Part shown: positions 1-8,951 of the stretch, one piece after another
Layout: each line of letters opens with the position of its first letter
How positions within the stretch are numbered: position 1 is the first letter of the stretch
Origin: an uncultured Holophagaceae bacterium
GTDB taxonomy: Bacteria; Acidobacteriota; Holophagae; Holophagales; Holophagaceae
Reading direction: 5' to 3'
Length of the DNA: 38,929 nucleotides
NCBI GenBank assembly: GCA_903927605.1
Contig: CAIYNT010000199.1
Span: 1 to 38,929 of the forward strand
Notes under the pieces: generated by a model
What the model saw: only the letters and a program-made list of their open reading frames with translations
Databases searched by the model: none
Told to the model about the DNA's origin: nothing
Position numbers and translations under genes: made by a program

Positions 1-1
1 C

Positions 2-463
2 ACCCTCACCAAGGGCGCCTACGCCTACGACTACGGCGATGCCTCCGGCTACACCCCGATCATGAAGATGTACACCCTGGGCCACGATTTCATGCCCCCC
101 GGCATCCATGCCGGCGGACTCCGGTACCACGGCGACAGTCCACTGATCTCCCAGTTGGTCCACGAGGGCCTGATGGAGGCCATTGCTGTGCCCCAGGTCG
201 CGACCTTTGAGGCCGGTGTGCTCTTTGCTAAGGCCGAAGGCATCATCCCCGCCCCCGAGTCCTGCCATGGCATTCGCGCCGCCATCGACGAGGCCCTGCG
301 CTGCAAGGAATCGGGCGAGCCCAAGACCATCCTCTTCAACCTCACCGGCCACGGCCACTTCGACATGGCCTCCTACGATCGGTACTTCTCCGGCAAGCTT
401 GAGGATTACGATTACCCCGCCGAGGCCATCCAGGAATCCCTGGCACACCTGCCCAAGGTCTGA
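2..463 (+). CDS. trpB: Tryptophan synthase beta chain, TrpB2 type (3' part only)
   Basis: The C-terminal 153 or so residues of a PLP-dependent enzyme of the TrpB2 branch, which joins indole and L-serine to make tryptophan in the cytoplasm. The reading frame is open from base 2, so the gene starts before the window; the PLP lysine lies in the missing part. What is visible is characteristic of TrpB2: a KMYTLGHDF segment followed by [12 protein letters not shown], then EGIIPAPES (the glutamate-containing substrate region) and [11 protein letters not shown], the glycine-rich phosphate region near the C terminus. TrpB2 proteins differ from classical TrpB by these insertions and often act without TrpA contact. 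No trpA follows; the next gene is a sensor kinase 170 bases downstream. Family call is firm; whether it is the cell's only TrpB cannot be judged here. Confidence 0.9.
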   Translation, partial: TLTKGAYAYDYGDASGYTPIMKMYTLGHDFMPPGIHAGGLRYHGDSPLISQLVHEGLMEAIAVPQVATFEAGVLFAKAEGIIPAPESCHGIRAAIDEALRCKESGEPKTILFNLTGHGHFDMASYDRYFSGKLEDYDYPAEAIQESLAHLPKV

Positions 464-633
464 ATCGGTCATCAGGCCACCAGCTGATTATTCGAATGCC
501 ACCGTCCTCGAGAGCCTAGCCACGATGCCCCGCCATTCCGGGCAGGAAATGAGGAGGATGGCGGTGGGATGCCTCATGGGCTCAGCTTATTGTGAAATTG
601 AAGGAAGGCCCCCGGTCTCCCGATAGGAGGAAG

Positions 634-3600
634 ATGCCTTCCATGTTGTCCCGTGCCCTGGCCTGTTTGTGCCTTGCCCTGGTCCTTCCGCTGGAAGCCC
701 AGGTATTGGGCGACTTCCCAGTCCGGCGCTACGGAACCGATCAGGGCCTGAGCAGTGAGGTGGTCTCTGCCATGGTGCAGGACCTCGAAGGGCGGCTCTG
801 GGTCGGCACCGAAGGCGGACTCAACTACTTTGATGGGGGGCGTTTCTCCCCCTATTCCGGCCCCCTGCCTCCCGGGTTCATCGTGAGCCTGGCGGTCGCT
901 CGAGATGGCGCTGTCTGGGTCGCCGCCGATGGCGGCCTGGCTCGGATCGACCATGGCCGATCGCTCCTACTGGGCGAGGCGGACGGCATTCCGAAGGGGC
1001 CAGTCAAGGAGGTCGTCCAGGACACCGAAGGCCGGATATGGGTCTTCACGTCCGGGGGGATCCGAGTCGGGAAGGAATCCGGAGGGTTCGTCATCCCGGG
1101 GTCCTGGCCGGGTCCGGAACTGCCCGAGCATTTGTTCGCAGATCCATCCCTTCCGGGCGCGTGGGCCATCACTGCCAGCACCATCTGGCACTGGCAGCAG
1201 GAGGCCTGGGTCTCCATCGATCCGCCCAAGCTAATTGCGGGTGAAATCCTGCAGGACATCGCCGTGGACGGTGCCCGGAATCTCTTGGTCCGCTCTGGCA
1301 GTTCCCTTTGGCGGCTACCACCCGAGGGACCCAGGACCTGGATGCGCACGCGGATGGTCGGGGGCTTCAGTCATATCTCGAAACTGAGCCGCGATGCCGA
1401 GGGCTGGGTCTGGGTGGACACGGCCGCGGGCCTCTGGCGGGTACAGGGTGGCCGACAGGAGCAATTCGGCCATGCCCAGGACAATGCGCGGGGCGGCATG
1501 GTGGATAGCGAAGGTGGCCTCTGGCTCCGTACGGACATGGGCGTTCTGCGGGTGCTCGGACAGACCCGCTGGCATGCCTATGGCCACCGAGAAGGGCTCC
1601 CCACAGATACCACCTGGCAGATGGTCCGGGACCACCAGGGGCATCTTTGGGTTGGTACGGATTCAGGCCTGTGGGTGGAGCATGGCCGGCGCTTCAAGCG
1701 GATCCTACCAGGTCGATTCCTGAGCCTGATCCTTGGGAAGGAGGATGTGCTCTGGGCCTCGGGCAGTCCCGGAGGCACCGTTCACGCTGTGAATACGCGA
1801 ACCCTGGTGGAGCAGACGTTTCGAATCGAATCCCTTCCCGTAGCTCGGATCACGGCGGGCCTGACCGTGGACGCGGAGGGCCGCCCCTGGGTGGCTGACG
1901 AGCGGGGCCGCATCGTCCGGGGAAGCCGGGCTGGACGAGGCTGGACTTGGGAGACCATGGAGATGGAGGGGCCGGCTCCCCGGGACGTGCGAGACATCCG
2001 CGCCTTGCCAGGGGGCGAAATCCTGCTGTTATACGGTCAATCCGCTTCCATCTGGTGCAAAGGGAAATGGCACCGTGTCCCGGACCTGCTCCCGGAGCTT
2101 CCCTACATCTCAGCCAATAGTGAGGACGGGCGAGTGGTCATCGGTTACAGGACCCGTCCCGCACTGACGATTCACCGGGTCCAAGGCGATAACCTGATCC
2201 GGACGGGGGTGCTGGATTTCACGGCCCCGGGGAGGAATTTGGTCCTGTACAGCGTGGGTGCTGGTAGCCAGGGCCGCATATGGGTTGGCACATCGGCTGG
2301 CCTGGGCTACGTGGACAAGGCTGAGAGCAGCTTCCGGTTGCTGGGACCCGAAGACCGCATCGTCAGCCCCGAATGCGATCAGAGCGCCCTTCTAGTAGAG
2401 TCCGCTCGTATATGGATCGGGACTCCATCTGGCCTGATGAGCCATGATCCCCTACTCCATCCAGTCAAGCAGGAGTTGCACCCACCCTTGATCCTGTCAG
2501 CCCGGGTGGCCTCCCATGAACTCGATCTCACGGGACCCGATCCCGAATTGCCGCGTGACCACAATGAGCTTGAGGTTCTGTTCATGGTCCCCAACTACCA
2601 GGTTCAGGACGCCCTGTTCTACGCAGCCAAGCTTTCGGGTGTGGATTCCGACTGGATCCAGTTGGACAAGCCCTACCTCCGATATGCCGGCCTCCAGGCG
2701 GGCCCGCATGTGCTCGAACTCCGGGGGCTCACCCGGCAGGGCCTTCTGGGACCGGTGACCACCTTCCACTTCCGGGTCCGCCCGGCCTGGTGGGAGAGAA
2801 GCTGGGTGCGCATCCTCGGGCTTCTCGGTATGGCTGGCTTGGTTGCGCTGGTCGTGAAGGTCCGGCAGGCCCAGCTCGAGCAGCGCAACCGGGAGCTCAT
2901 CGACGAGGTGGCCCGGCAGACCTCCGCGCTGGTGGCGGCCTCCAAGGCGAAGAGCGCGTTCCTGGCCAACATGAGCCATGAGCTGCGCACGCCCCTCAAT
3001 GCGATCCTGTTGTACTCGGAGATCCTGCAGGAGGACCTGAAGGATCCCGCCCTGGATGGTCTGAGGCACGACGCAGGGAAGATCCAAAGCGCCGGCAAGC
3101 ATCTGCTGGGACTCATCGACGACATCCTGGATGTCTCGAAGATTGAGGCCGGTCGCCTGCGCCTCGAGCTCCGCGAGATCGACCTCCGCATGTTCCTCCA
3201 GGATCTGGATGCCACAGTCCGCCCCCTGGTGGAGAAGAATAGGAACCGGTTCGAGGTGGAAGTGATGAATATCCCCGACCACATCTATTCGGATCCCACC
3301 CGCCTTCGCCAGATCCTCGTGAACCTGCTCAGCAACTCAGCCAAGTTCACAAAGAACGGTCACGTGCTTCTCAGAGCCTGGCCCGAAGGAGCACACCTGC
3401 TGGTGATGGTCCAGGACAACGGGATCGGGATGACACAGGAACAGCAATCGAAGGTCTTCGAGGAATTCGAGCAGGCCGACGAGAGCACCACACGGAAATT
3501 CGGCGGGACCGGACTGGGGCTCACCCTCGTGAAGAAGTTCACGGGCCTGCTGGGTGGTGAACTTTCCCTGCAGTCGGCGCCGGGCGAGGGCACCGCTTTC

Positions 3601-3684
3601 ACCTTGAAGATTCCACGATCGGGGCCTCCACTTGGTGGCACCCCCGGGGCAGAGTCAACGGAACCCCGTTCGGGAGTCAGCTGA
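634..3684 (+). CDS. Two-component-propeller sensor histidine kinase, membrane-bound
   Basis: About 1016 residues. An N-terminal signal/anchor (hydrophobic run ending in a PLEAQ cleavage-like site) is followed by a long periplasmic region with repeated W-V-G-T-x-x-G-L motifs typical of two-component-regulator propeller repeats, then a Y_Y_Y-like domain (about residues 618-715), one membrane helix (about 723-742), a short coiled coil, a HisKA domain with NMSHELRTPLN (His782) and a HATPase_c domain with N box, DNGIGM and GGTGLGL. It should bind an unidentified ligand outside and phosphorylate a response regulator inside. It stops right after the ATPase domain: no receiver, HPt or DNA-binding domain, and no regulator gene nearby. 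Start is uncertain: AGGAGG at 625-630 lies 3 bases before ATG 634 and 12 before ATG 643; the frame is also open back to a GTG at 592. Its 3' end overlaps convergent recG by 8 bases. Confidence 0.9.
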   Translation: MPSMLSRALACLCLALVLPLEAQVLGDFPVRRYGTDQGLSSEVVSAMVQDLEGRLWVGTEGGLNYFDGGRFSPYSGPLPPGFIVSLAVARDGAVWVAADGGLARIDHGRSLLLGEADGIPKGPVKEVVQDTEGRIWVFTSGGIRVGKESGGFVIPGSWPGPELPEHLFADPSLPGAWAITASTIWHWQQEAWVSIDPPKLIAGEILQDIAVDGARNLLVRSGSSLWRLPPEGPRTWMRTRMVGGFSHISKLSRDAEGWVWVDTAAGLWRVQGGRQEQFGHAQDNARGGMVDSEGGLWLRTDMGVLRVLGQTRWHAYGHREGLPTDTTWQMVRDHQGHLWVGTDSGLWVEHGRRFKRILPGRFLSLILGKEDVLWASGSPGGTVHAVNTRTLVEQTFRIESLPVARITAGLTVDAEGRPWVADERGRIVRGSRAGRGWTWETMEMEGPAPRDVRDIRALPGGEILLLYGQSASIWCKGKWHRVPDLLPELPYISANSEDGRVVIGYRTRPALTIHRVQGDNLIRTGVLDFTAPGRNLVLYSVGAGSQGRIWVGTSAGLGYVDKAESSFRLLGPEDRIVSPECDQSALLVESARIWIGTPSGLMSHDPLLHPVKQELHPPLILSARVASHELDLTGPDPELPRDHNELEVLFMVPNYQVQDALFYAAKLSGVDSDWIQLDKPYLRYAGLQAGPHVLELRGLTRQGLLGPVTTFHFRVRPAWWERSWVRILGLLGMAGLVALVVKVRQAQLEQRNRELIDEVARQTSALVAASKAKSAFLANMSHELRTPLNAILLYSEILQEDLKDPALDGLRHDAGKIQSAGKHLLGLIDDILDVSKIEAGRLRLELREIDLRMFLQDLDATVRPLVEKNRNRFEVEVMNIPDHIYSDPTRLRQILVNLLSNSAKFTKNGHVLLRAWPEGAHLLVMVQDNGIGMTQEQQSKVFEEFEQADESTTRKFGGTGLGLTLVKKFTGLLGGELSLQSAPGEGTAFTLKIPRSGPPLGGTPGAESTEPRSGVS

Positions 3685-5761
3685 TCTCGGCGAGTTTCAG
3701 CCGTCCCTGCTCCCGCTTCAGCCATTCGAGCTGCGCCTCGCTGAGACCAACCGCCAGGGCCCGGTCCGCGGCCTCGCGGCAGCGTGACAACAGAGCGCGG
3801 TCGCGCACAAGGTCGGCCACCTGGAACTGGGGCAGTCCGGCCTGTTTCACGCCAAAGAACTCACCGGGACCCCGCAGTTCAAGATCCCGCTGGGCGATGC
3901 GGAAGCCATCCTGGGTCTCCAGGAGGGTCTGAAGCCGTTCAGTCTCGGAGCCGCTGATCATGAGGAAATGACTGGGATGCGCCCCCCGTCCCACGCGGCC
4001 CCGCAGCTGGTGCAGCTGGCTGAGACCAAAGCGCTCGGCGTGGTCCACCACCATCACCGAGGCATTGGGTACGTCCACACCCACCTCGATCACGGTGGTA
4101 GCCAGGAGGATTTTGGCCTCGCCCGATACGAAGCGGCTCATGCGAGCGGCCATGTCATCCGGTTTCAATCGGCCGTGAACCACTTCGATGGTTTCGTCCG
4201 GAAAGATGCCATGCAGCAGCGCTTCCATGGCCTGGATGTCCCGGAGCTGGACCTTCCCTTCATCGGAGGGGTCGATGCTCGGGCTCACCACGAAGGCCTG
4301 GCGGCCCTCGGCCAATTCCCGACGCATCTGCTCCCAGGCCCGCTCCGCGAACTCGGGTTTGTGCAGCTTGGTGGTGATGGGCTGACGACCTGGAGGCAGC
4401 TCGTCAAGCACGCTCTGGTCCAGGTCCCCGAAGACCGCCAGGGCCAGCGAACGGGGGATGGGCGTGGCGCTCATCACCAGCCAGTGGGGATCGCCGCCCT
4501 TCTCCTTCAGGGCCTCGCGCTGTTTGACGCCAAAGCGGTGCTGCTCGTCCACCACCACCAGCTGCAGCTTGTGGAAGGCAACGGCCTCCTGGAAGAGGGC
4601 ATGGGTGCCCACCACATAGCGGGCTTCGCCGCTGGCGATGCGCGCCAGGGCTGTCCGTTTCTCCGCCGCCTTCATGCCACCGAGAAGCAACTGGAGTGCT
4701 TCGGATCGATCTCCCAGGTTCCGGCGGAAGCTTTCCGCATGCTGCCTGGCCAGCACTTCCGTGGGCACCAGCAGAGCGCCCTGGCCGCCGGTCTCAGCGA
4801 CCATGGCCATGGACAGCAGCGCCACGAGGGTCTTGCCGCTGCCCACGTCGCCCTGGAACAACCGGTTCATCACGCGGCCCGAGGTGAGATCCTCCACGAT
4901 CTCCTTGAAGGAGCGGCGCTGCGCATGGGTCAGGTGGAAGGGCAGAAAGGTCTTCAGTCGCTCCCTCAGCTCCGGCGAAGTGGGCACCACCAGTCCCTTC
5001 CGTTTCAGGCGACCAGCCCGGCGCAGAGCCACTCCCAGCGAAAAAGCGAAGAGCTCTTCCGAGGCCAGGCGCTGATGGGCGGGCGTGGTCCCGGTTTCCA
5101 GGGCCTGGGCCTCGCTTGCGTCCGGAGGGTCGTGCAGCAGGCGCAAGGCGGTCAACGTGTCCGGCAGGTCCTTCGCCAGCTCCAGGGGCAGCCAGTCCTC
5201 AGTGAGATGGACCCGCGACAGGGCCTCGGCCACCAGCTTCTGGCGCACCCGCCCTGGGAGCGGGCCCAGCTTCCGGTAGAGCGGCAGATACCGGCGCACC
5301 CACTCCAGGTTCCCATCGCGTTCCATGAGCTCGAACTGGGGGCCCCGCATCTCCAGTCCGTGCCGCCCTAGGAATAGCGATCCAAAGGCGAGGAGGCGAT
5401 CGCCCACCTTCAGGGTGCGCCCCAGGTAGGGTTGGTTGAACCAGAGAAGGCGCAGGGTGCCGGTACCATCGGCGAGCAGGACCTCGGTAAGCGCCATGCG
5501 CTGGACCCGGGTGGTTCTCTGGCGCAGATCCTGGACGGTGCCCATCACGGTGACAATGCCGGAGTCCTGGGATTCGAAACCCCGCATCTCCAGGCTGCCG
5601 AGGGCTCGGAGACTGCCTCGATCCACGTAGCGATAGGGCAGGTTCCAGAGCAGGTCCCGCAGGGTGTCGATGCCGGCCTCCTGCAATGCCGCCGCCCGAG
5701 CCGGTCCCAGTCCCCGGAGGATGGTGACCTTGGATGAGAGCGGGAGCGGGGCGATGGACAT
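3677..5761 (-). CDS. recG: ATP-dependent DNA helicase RecG
   Basis: 694 residues, essentially the usual length for RecG, the branched-DNA translocase that remodels stalled replication forks and Holliday junctions. The N-terminal third holds the helix-hairpin-like LRGLGPARAAAL segment and the OB-fold wedge domain; the helicase core follows with Walker A GDVGSGKT (Lys310), the DEQH box (405-408), the MSATPIPRSLAL motif III, and in the C-terminal helicase lobe VIEVGVDVPNA and the QLRGRVGRG motif VI. The start ATG lies 10 bases after the stop of the DUF1835-like gene upstream, so the two probably share a transcript. Its last 8 bases overlap the convergent sensor kinase gene. Confidence 0.97.
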   Translation of the reverse strand: MSIAPLPLSSKVTILRGLGPARAAALQEAGIDTLRDLLWNLPYRYVDRGSLRALGSLEMRGFESQDSGIVTVMGTVQDLRQRTTRVQRMALTEVLLADGTGTLRLLWFNQPYLGRTLKVGDRLLAFGSLFLGRHGLEMRGPQFELMERDGNLEWVRRYLPLYRKLGPLPGRVRQKLVAEALSRVHLTEDWLPLELAKDLPDTLTALRLLHDPPDASEAQALETGTTPAHQRLASEELFAFSLGVALRRAGRLKRKGLVVPTSPELRERLKTFLPFHLTHAQRRSFKEIVEDLTSGRVMNRLFQGDVGSGKTLVALLSMAMVAETGGQGALLVPTEVLARQHAESFRRNLGDRSEALQLLLGGMKAAEKRTALARIASGEARYVVGTHALFQEAVAFHKLQLVVVDEQHRFGVKQREALKEKGGDPHWLVMSATPIPRSLALAVFGDLDQSVLDELPPGRQPITTKLHKPEFAERAWEQMRRELAEGRQAFVVSPSIDPSDEGKVQLRDIQAMEALLHGIFPDETIEVVHGRLKPDDMAARMSRFVSGEAKILLATTVIEVGVDVPNASVMVVDHAERFGLSQLHQLRGRVGRGAHPSHFLMISGSETERLQTLLETQDGFRIAQRDLELRGPGEFFGVKQAGLPQFQVADLVRDRALLSRCREAADRALAVGLSEAQLEWLKREQGRLKLAEIS

Positions 5762-5771
5762 GACGGCTAGT

Positions 5772-6482
5772 TCAGCCTATCCGCACCCCCATGGCCTCCA
5801 CCATCCGGGCGACGAAGAGGTCGCCACACCAGGCGCCGTGGCGGGGATCCTCCATGCGCTCCAGGGCCGTCATCAGGGCAGGCAGGTCCCGCACACCCTG
5901 ATCCACCAGCTCCTGGATCTGCCGTCGGGTCCGTCCGGGCCCCGCTGAAGGATGATCCTCCGCGAGGCGCGCCAGGGCCGGACCCAGCGAGGGGAGCGCA
6001 GCCACCTGGGCGTCCCCCAGAGCACCCCAGCCCTCGGCGAGGAAGACCCTCCAGAGGGAGCGGGCCTCTCTGAGTGTGTCAGCCTCCAGAAGGGTCCGTC
6101 CCGTGAAGCAGTGGGGAAGCGCCGTGGGAGGCAGCCGGGCGGCCGGGTGGTGCAGGAGCACGAGACCCGGCAAGAGGCCCTCCGGAAGTTCCGCCAGCAC
6201 CCAGAGCAGACAGGCTTGTTCCCAGGGGTCGGGACCAAACCACAAAATGGGTTCGTCGGACCTGGTCAGATTCCGCATCCGAGGAAGGTCCTGCAGCTCA
6301 GAGACCGGCAGGCCCCACCAGGCAGCCCGCAACAAAGCCAGGTCGCCCGATCCCAAAGTCCAGGGGCCCACCGCCGGTGAATCGCGACACACTCGGACAT
6401 CCCCCGGCAATCCTGAGCGCCGATGCACGGCCGCAGCGGCGTCGCTGCTATGGAGATGGATCAAACCCAGGCGCGAAGCCAA
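5772..6482 (-). CDS. DUF1835-like protein
   Basis: 236 residues of unknown function. The N terminus (GLIHLHSSDAAA) and the later LWFGPDPWEQACLLWVLAEL segment fit the DUF1835 pattern, in which a small alpha/beta N-terminal domain carries a conserved Trp-Phe-x-x-Asp and Glu-Gln motif; the C-terminal half is helical with RTRRQIQELVDQG resembling the usual extension. This assignment is from remembered motif shape and not a search. The start is a TTG: the domain begins within five residues of it and a GAGGT ribosome site sits 6 bases upstream, so I prefer it over internal starts. recG follows after 10 bases and the lyase gene precedes it by 94 bases on the same strand. No signal peptide or membrane segment. 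Confidence 0.65.
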   Translation of the reverse strand: MASRLGLIHLHSSDAAAAVHRRSGLPGDVRVCRDSPAVGPWTLGSGDLALLRAAWWGLPVSELQDLPRMRNLTRSDEPILWFGPDPWEQACLLWVLAELPEGLLPGLVLLHHPAARLPPTALPHCFTGRTLLEADTLREARSLWRVFLAEGWGALGDAQVAALPSLGPALARLAEDHPSAGPGRTRRQIQELVDQGVRDLPALMTALERMEDPRHGAWCGDLFVARMVEAMGVRIG

Positions 6483-6576
6483 CTGATTACCTCAAGAGAG
6501 ACCAGATGGCTCCCAGCATAGGGCCGAGGCCGCCCAAATTCTCAGGACGACCCCAAAACGTTACACGAAAGGACGA

Positions 6577-7785
6577 TCAGACGCGGGTGACCGCGCGCGC
6601 CATGGCCTTGACGAGGGCCTGTTCCAGGTCGGCCCAGAGATCATCGGGGCTTTCGAGGCCCACCGAAAGGCGCATGAGCGATTGAGACACTCCGCTGTGC
6701 TCGCGAGCCGCCGAATCCACGACGCGGTGGGTCAGGGCCGCAGGATGTTGGATCAGAGTGTCCACGCTGCCAAGAGACACGGCGGGCGTAATGAGCTTCA
6801 CCTCGGCCATCACCGTCGTCGCGGCCTCAAAACCGCCCGCCAGCTCGAAGGCGATCAGGGAACCGGGCCCCTTCATCTGCCGGCCGACGAGCCCCTTGGT
6901 GTCCTGCCCCGCAAGGCCTGGGAAGTGGACAGCTGACACCGCAGGATGCTTGGCCAGGCGTTCGACCAGGACCTTGGCGCCTTCCTGCTGGGCCCGCACG
7001 CGCAAGGGCAGCGTGGGCAGGCCGCGGTGCAGGAGGTAGGCCGCCAGCGGGTGCAGCACATTGCCGGTGATGACCCGGACCTTGCGCAGCTCCGTGGCCC
7101 AGTCCTGGTTGGTGGCCACCAGGCCCGCCAGCACATCGCCGTGCCCCCCCAGGAACTTCGTCGCGCTGTGGAGGACCAGGGTCACTCCGTGCTTGATGGG
7201 ATTCTGCAGGATGGGCGTGGCGAAGGTGTTGTCCACCAGCACCGGCACTCGCCCAGCCTGGCGCACCACATCTTCCAGATCCAGCATCACCAGGGTCGGG
7301 TTGGCTGGGGTCTCCACGATCACCATGGCCGTGTCGGGACGGATGGCCGTGGCGATGCCATCGGCTTCGGCCCAGCTCACTTCAAGGCCCAGCATTCCAG
7401 AGGCCAACAGATGGTCTGTCCCGCCATAGAGTGGGCGCACCGCCACCACATGAGTGCCCCGCTGCTTGGCGGCCAGGAGGCAGGCCGTCACCGCGGCCAT
7501 GCCGGAACCAAAGGCCACGGCCTCTTCGGCCCCCTCGAGCTGGGCCAGGGCCTGCTCGTACCGGGCCACCGTGGGGTTGTAGAGCCGCGAATAGACCGGG
7601 CTGCCAATGGGCAGGCCCCCCATGGCCATGGCTTCGAGGCTACGGCCGCCCTCATCCAGGTCATGGATGGGATAGGTGCTGCTGAGGTCGATGGGCAGCG
7701 CATGAATGCCCTGCTCATGCAACACCTCACGGCCCGCATGCACAGCCTGGGTTTCCAAAGACAGGGAAGCAGATCGGCGAGTCAT
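6577..7785 (-). CDS. PLP-dependent methionine gamma-lyase / cystathionine lyase
   Basis: 402 residues, the normal length of the Cys/Met-metabolism PLP family. Visible landmarks: YSRLYNPT, GSGMAAV (phosphate binding, 94-96), the stacking Tyr120 in RPLYGGT, VDNTFATP with the PLP-nitrogen Asp185, and the Schiff-base Lys210 in HSATKFLGGHGD. The GHGD after the lysine is more like methionine gamma-lyases than cystathionine gamma-lyases (usually GHSD), and the divergent Lrp/AsnC gene parallels the mdeR-mdeA arrangement known in Pseudomonas. Against that, the position of the characteristic MGL cysteine (LYGC) is Gly122. Likely it splits methionine, homocysteine or cystathionine to a keto acid, ammonia and a thiol. 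Start ATG 7785 is chosen because CGGAGGAG lies 7 bases upstream; the TTG 21 bases further out lacks such a site. Confidence 0.88.
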   Translation of the reverse strand: MTRRSASLSLETQAVHAGREVLHEQGIHALPIDLSSTYPIHDLDEGGRSLEAMAMGGLPIGSPVYSRLYNPTVARYEQALAQLEGAEEAVAFGSGMAAVTACLLAAKQRGTHVVAVRPLYGGTDHLLASGMLGLEVSWAEADGIATAIRPDTAMVIVETPANPTLVMLDLEDVVRQAGRVPVLVDNTFATPILQNPIKHGVTLVLHSATKFLGGHGDVLAGLVATNQDWATELRKVRVITGNVLHPLAAYLLHRGLPTLPLRVRAQQEGAKVLVERLAKHPAVSAVHFPGLAGQDTKGLVGRQMKGPGSLIAFELAGGFEAATTVMAEVKLITPAVSLGSVDTLIQHPAALTHRVVDSAAREHSGVSQSLMRLSVGLESPDDLWADLEQALVKAMARAVTRV

Positions 7786-7819
7786 GATGGAACTCCTCCG
7801 CTCCAATGTAGGTTCGTTT

Positions 7820-7852
7820 AATTCGGTCTCACGCCGAATTTATTTCGTGAGA
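7820..7852. promoter_or_regulatory. Two interleaved inverted repeats, putative Lrp operator
   Basis: In the 66-base divergent region between the lyase and the Lrp/AsnC gene, AATTCGG (7820-7826) is inverted as CCGAATT (7834-7840) with a 7-base spacer. The spacer itself, TCTCACG (7827-7833), is inverted as CGTGAGA (7846-7852) 12 bases on. So the arms of two palindromes alternate, spaced about 13 and 19 bases centre to centre. Lrp-family proteins bind such dyads as dimers and usually regulate their own gene and a divergent neighbour; assigning these repeats to the adjacent regulator is inference. Confidence 0.5.
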
Positions 7853-8337
7853 TGATACAAAATATGGAACTGGACCGAATCGACTTCGCCCTGATTGAGC
7901 TTCTTCAGAAGGATGCTCGGCTATCCAACAAGGAACTGGCCGCCACCGTGGGCCTGGCACCCTCTTCCTGTCTGGCCCGCGTGCAGCGCCTGCGGACTGA
8001 GGGGGTGCTGAAAGGGGCCCATGCCGAAGTAAATCCCGATGCCATGGGGATTGGGCTCCAGGCGCTGATCGCCGTGCAGCTGCGCCAACACAACCGCGCC
8101 CAAGTGAAAGCCTTCTGGAAGCACATGATGGGGCTGCCCGAAGTGCTGGCCGTTTTCCACGTGGCCGGCACGCACGACTTCCAGGTCCATGTGGCCGTGC
8201 GGAATGCCCACCATCTGCGCGACCTGGCCCTGGACGCCTTCACCACCCGCACCGAAGTGGCCCACATCCAGACCAGCCTAATCTTTGAATGCATCAAGGG
8301 CCAGGTGCTGCCGAACTACCGTACGCCTACTCGGTGA
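7852..8337 (+). CDS. Lrp/AsnC family transcriptional regulator
   Basis: 161 residues, standard length. The N-terminal winged helix-turn-helix is clear (LDRIDFALIELLQKDARLS, then NKELAATVGLAPSSCLARVQRL), followed by the alpha/beta RAM/AsnC effector domain with VLAVFHVAGTHDFQVHV, where the G-x-x-D motif normally lines the amino-acid ligand site. Such proteins are octameric or higher DNA-bending regulators that sense amino acids. Its divergent position suggests it controls the methionine/cystathionine lyase, as MdeR does for methionine gamma-lyase. ATG 7852 is taken as start, but the ribosome site is weak and ATG 7864, at the usual family start just before ELDRID, is equally possible. Its 3' end overlaps the convergent TMEM175-like gene by 11 bases. 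Confidence 0.93.
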   Translation: MIQNMELDRIDFALIELLQKDARLSNKELAATVGLAPSSCLARVQRLRTEGVLKGAHAEVNPDAMGIGLQALIAVQLRQHNRAQVKAFWKHMMGLPEVLAVFHVAGTHDFQVHVAVRNAHHLRDLALDAFTTRTEVAHIQTSLIFECIKGQVLPNYRTPTR

Positions 8338-8902
8338 TGACCCGCTCGATCCGACGGTCCGGCACCAGCCACATCAGGGCCACCACCCAGTAGAGGCCGA
8401 ACCCCACCCAACGGTTGACGAAGGACAAGAGGATGGCCGCAGCGTAGATGGCGATGGACACCTTCCCCTTGAAGTCGCTGCCCACGGCGGCGCCCAGCAC
8501 CGAGCCCGACCTGTGGTAGTGGATGAGGCACTGGCTCAGCAGGTAGTAGGCCAGGGCAGCCATTATGAGGACACCGCCGTAGAGGGCCACGGGCCGGGCC
8601 GCGAAGTGGTTCTCGCCCATCCAGGCTGTGGCGAAGGGCACCAGCGACAGCCAGAAGAGCAGGTGCGTGTTGGCCCAGAGGATCGGCCCGTTCACCTTCT
8701 TCACCGCATGCAGCATGTGGTGATGGTTGTTCCAGTAGATGGCGATGTAGATGAAGCTCAGAGCGTAGCTCACGAAGGTCGGCAGCAGGGCGCCCAGGGC
8801 GGCGAAGGTATAGCCGTGGGGCACTTTCAACTCCAGCACCATGATCGTGATGATGATCGCCAAAACACCGTCGCTGAAGGCTTCCAGCCGGTTCTTCCCC
8901 AT
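8327..8902 (-). CDS. TMEM175-family (DUF1211) potassium channel-like membrane protein
   Basis: 191 residues, about six predicted membrane helices. The first helix starts with RLEAFSDGVLAIIIT (Arg5 to Thr19), the R-x-x-x-F-S-D-G-x-x-A-I-x-x-T signature of bacterial TMEM175 proteins, which form tetrameric potassium channels of a fold unrelated to canonical K+ channels. Further family-like features are the NNHHHMLHAV histidine cluster after helix three and WANTHLLFWLSLVPFATAW. GAGGT 5-9 bases before ATG 8902 supports the start. It converges on the Lrp gene and is downstream of, but separated by 49 bases from, the DUF1697 gene, so it may be the last gene of that minus-strand group. Ion selectivity is known from the family, not seen here. 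Confidence 0.9.
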   Translation of the reverse strand: MGKNRLEAFSDGVLAIIITIMVLELKVPHGYTFAALGALLPTFVSYALSFIYIAIYWNNHHHMLHAVKKVNGPILWANTHLLFWLSLVPFATAWMGENHFAARPVALYGGVLIMAALAYYLLSQCLIHYHRSGSVLGAAVGSDFKGKVSIAIYAAAILLSFVNRWVGFGLYWVVALMWLVPDRRIERVITE

Positions 8903-8951
8903 GGATGACCTCGGATTGTCCGCGATTGTTCCATACCACCTTATGTCCGGG

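Noticed and set aside
558..626. A 22-codon ORF between trpB and the sensor kinase, next to GAGGAGG
   Set aside because: The purine run abuts the ATG with no spacing, the peptide is unremarkable, and its end merges with the kinase ribosome site.
3968..5371. A 467-codon open frame opposite recG
   Set aside because: Same reason: a His/Gln-rich shadow of recG with no domain and no plausible start signals.
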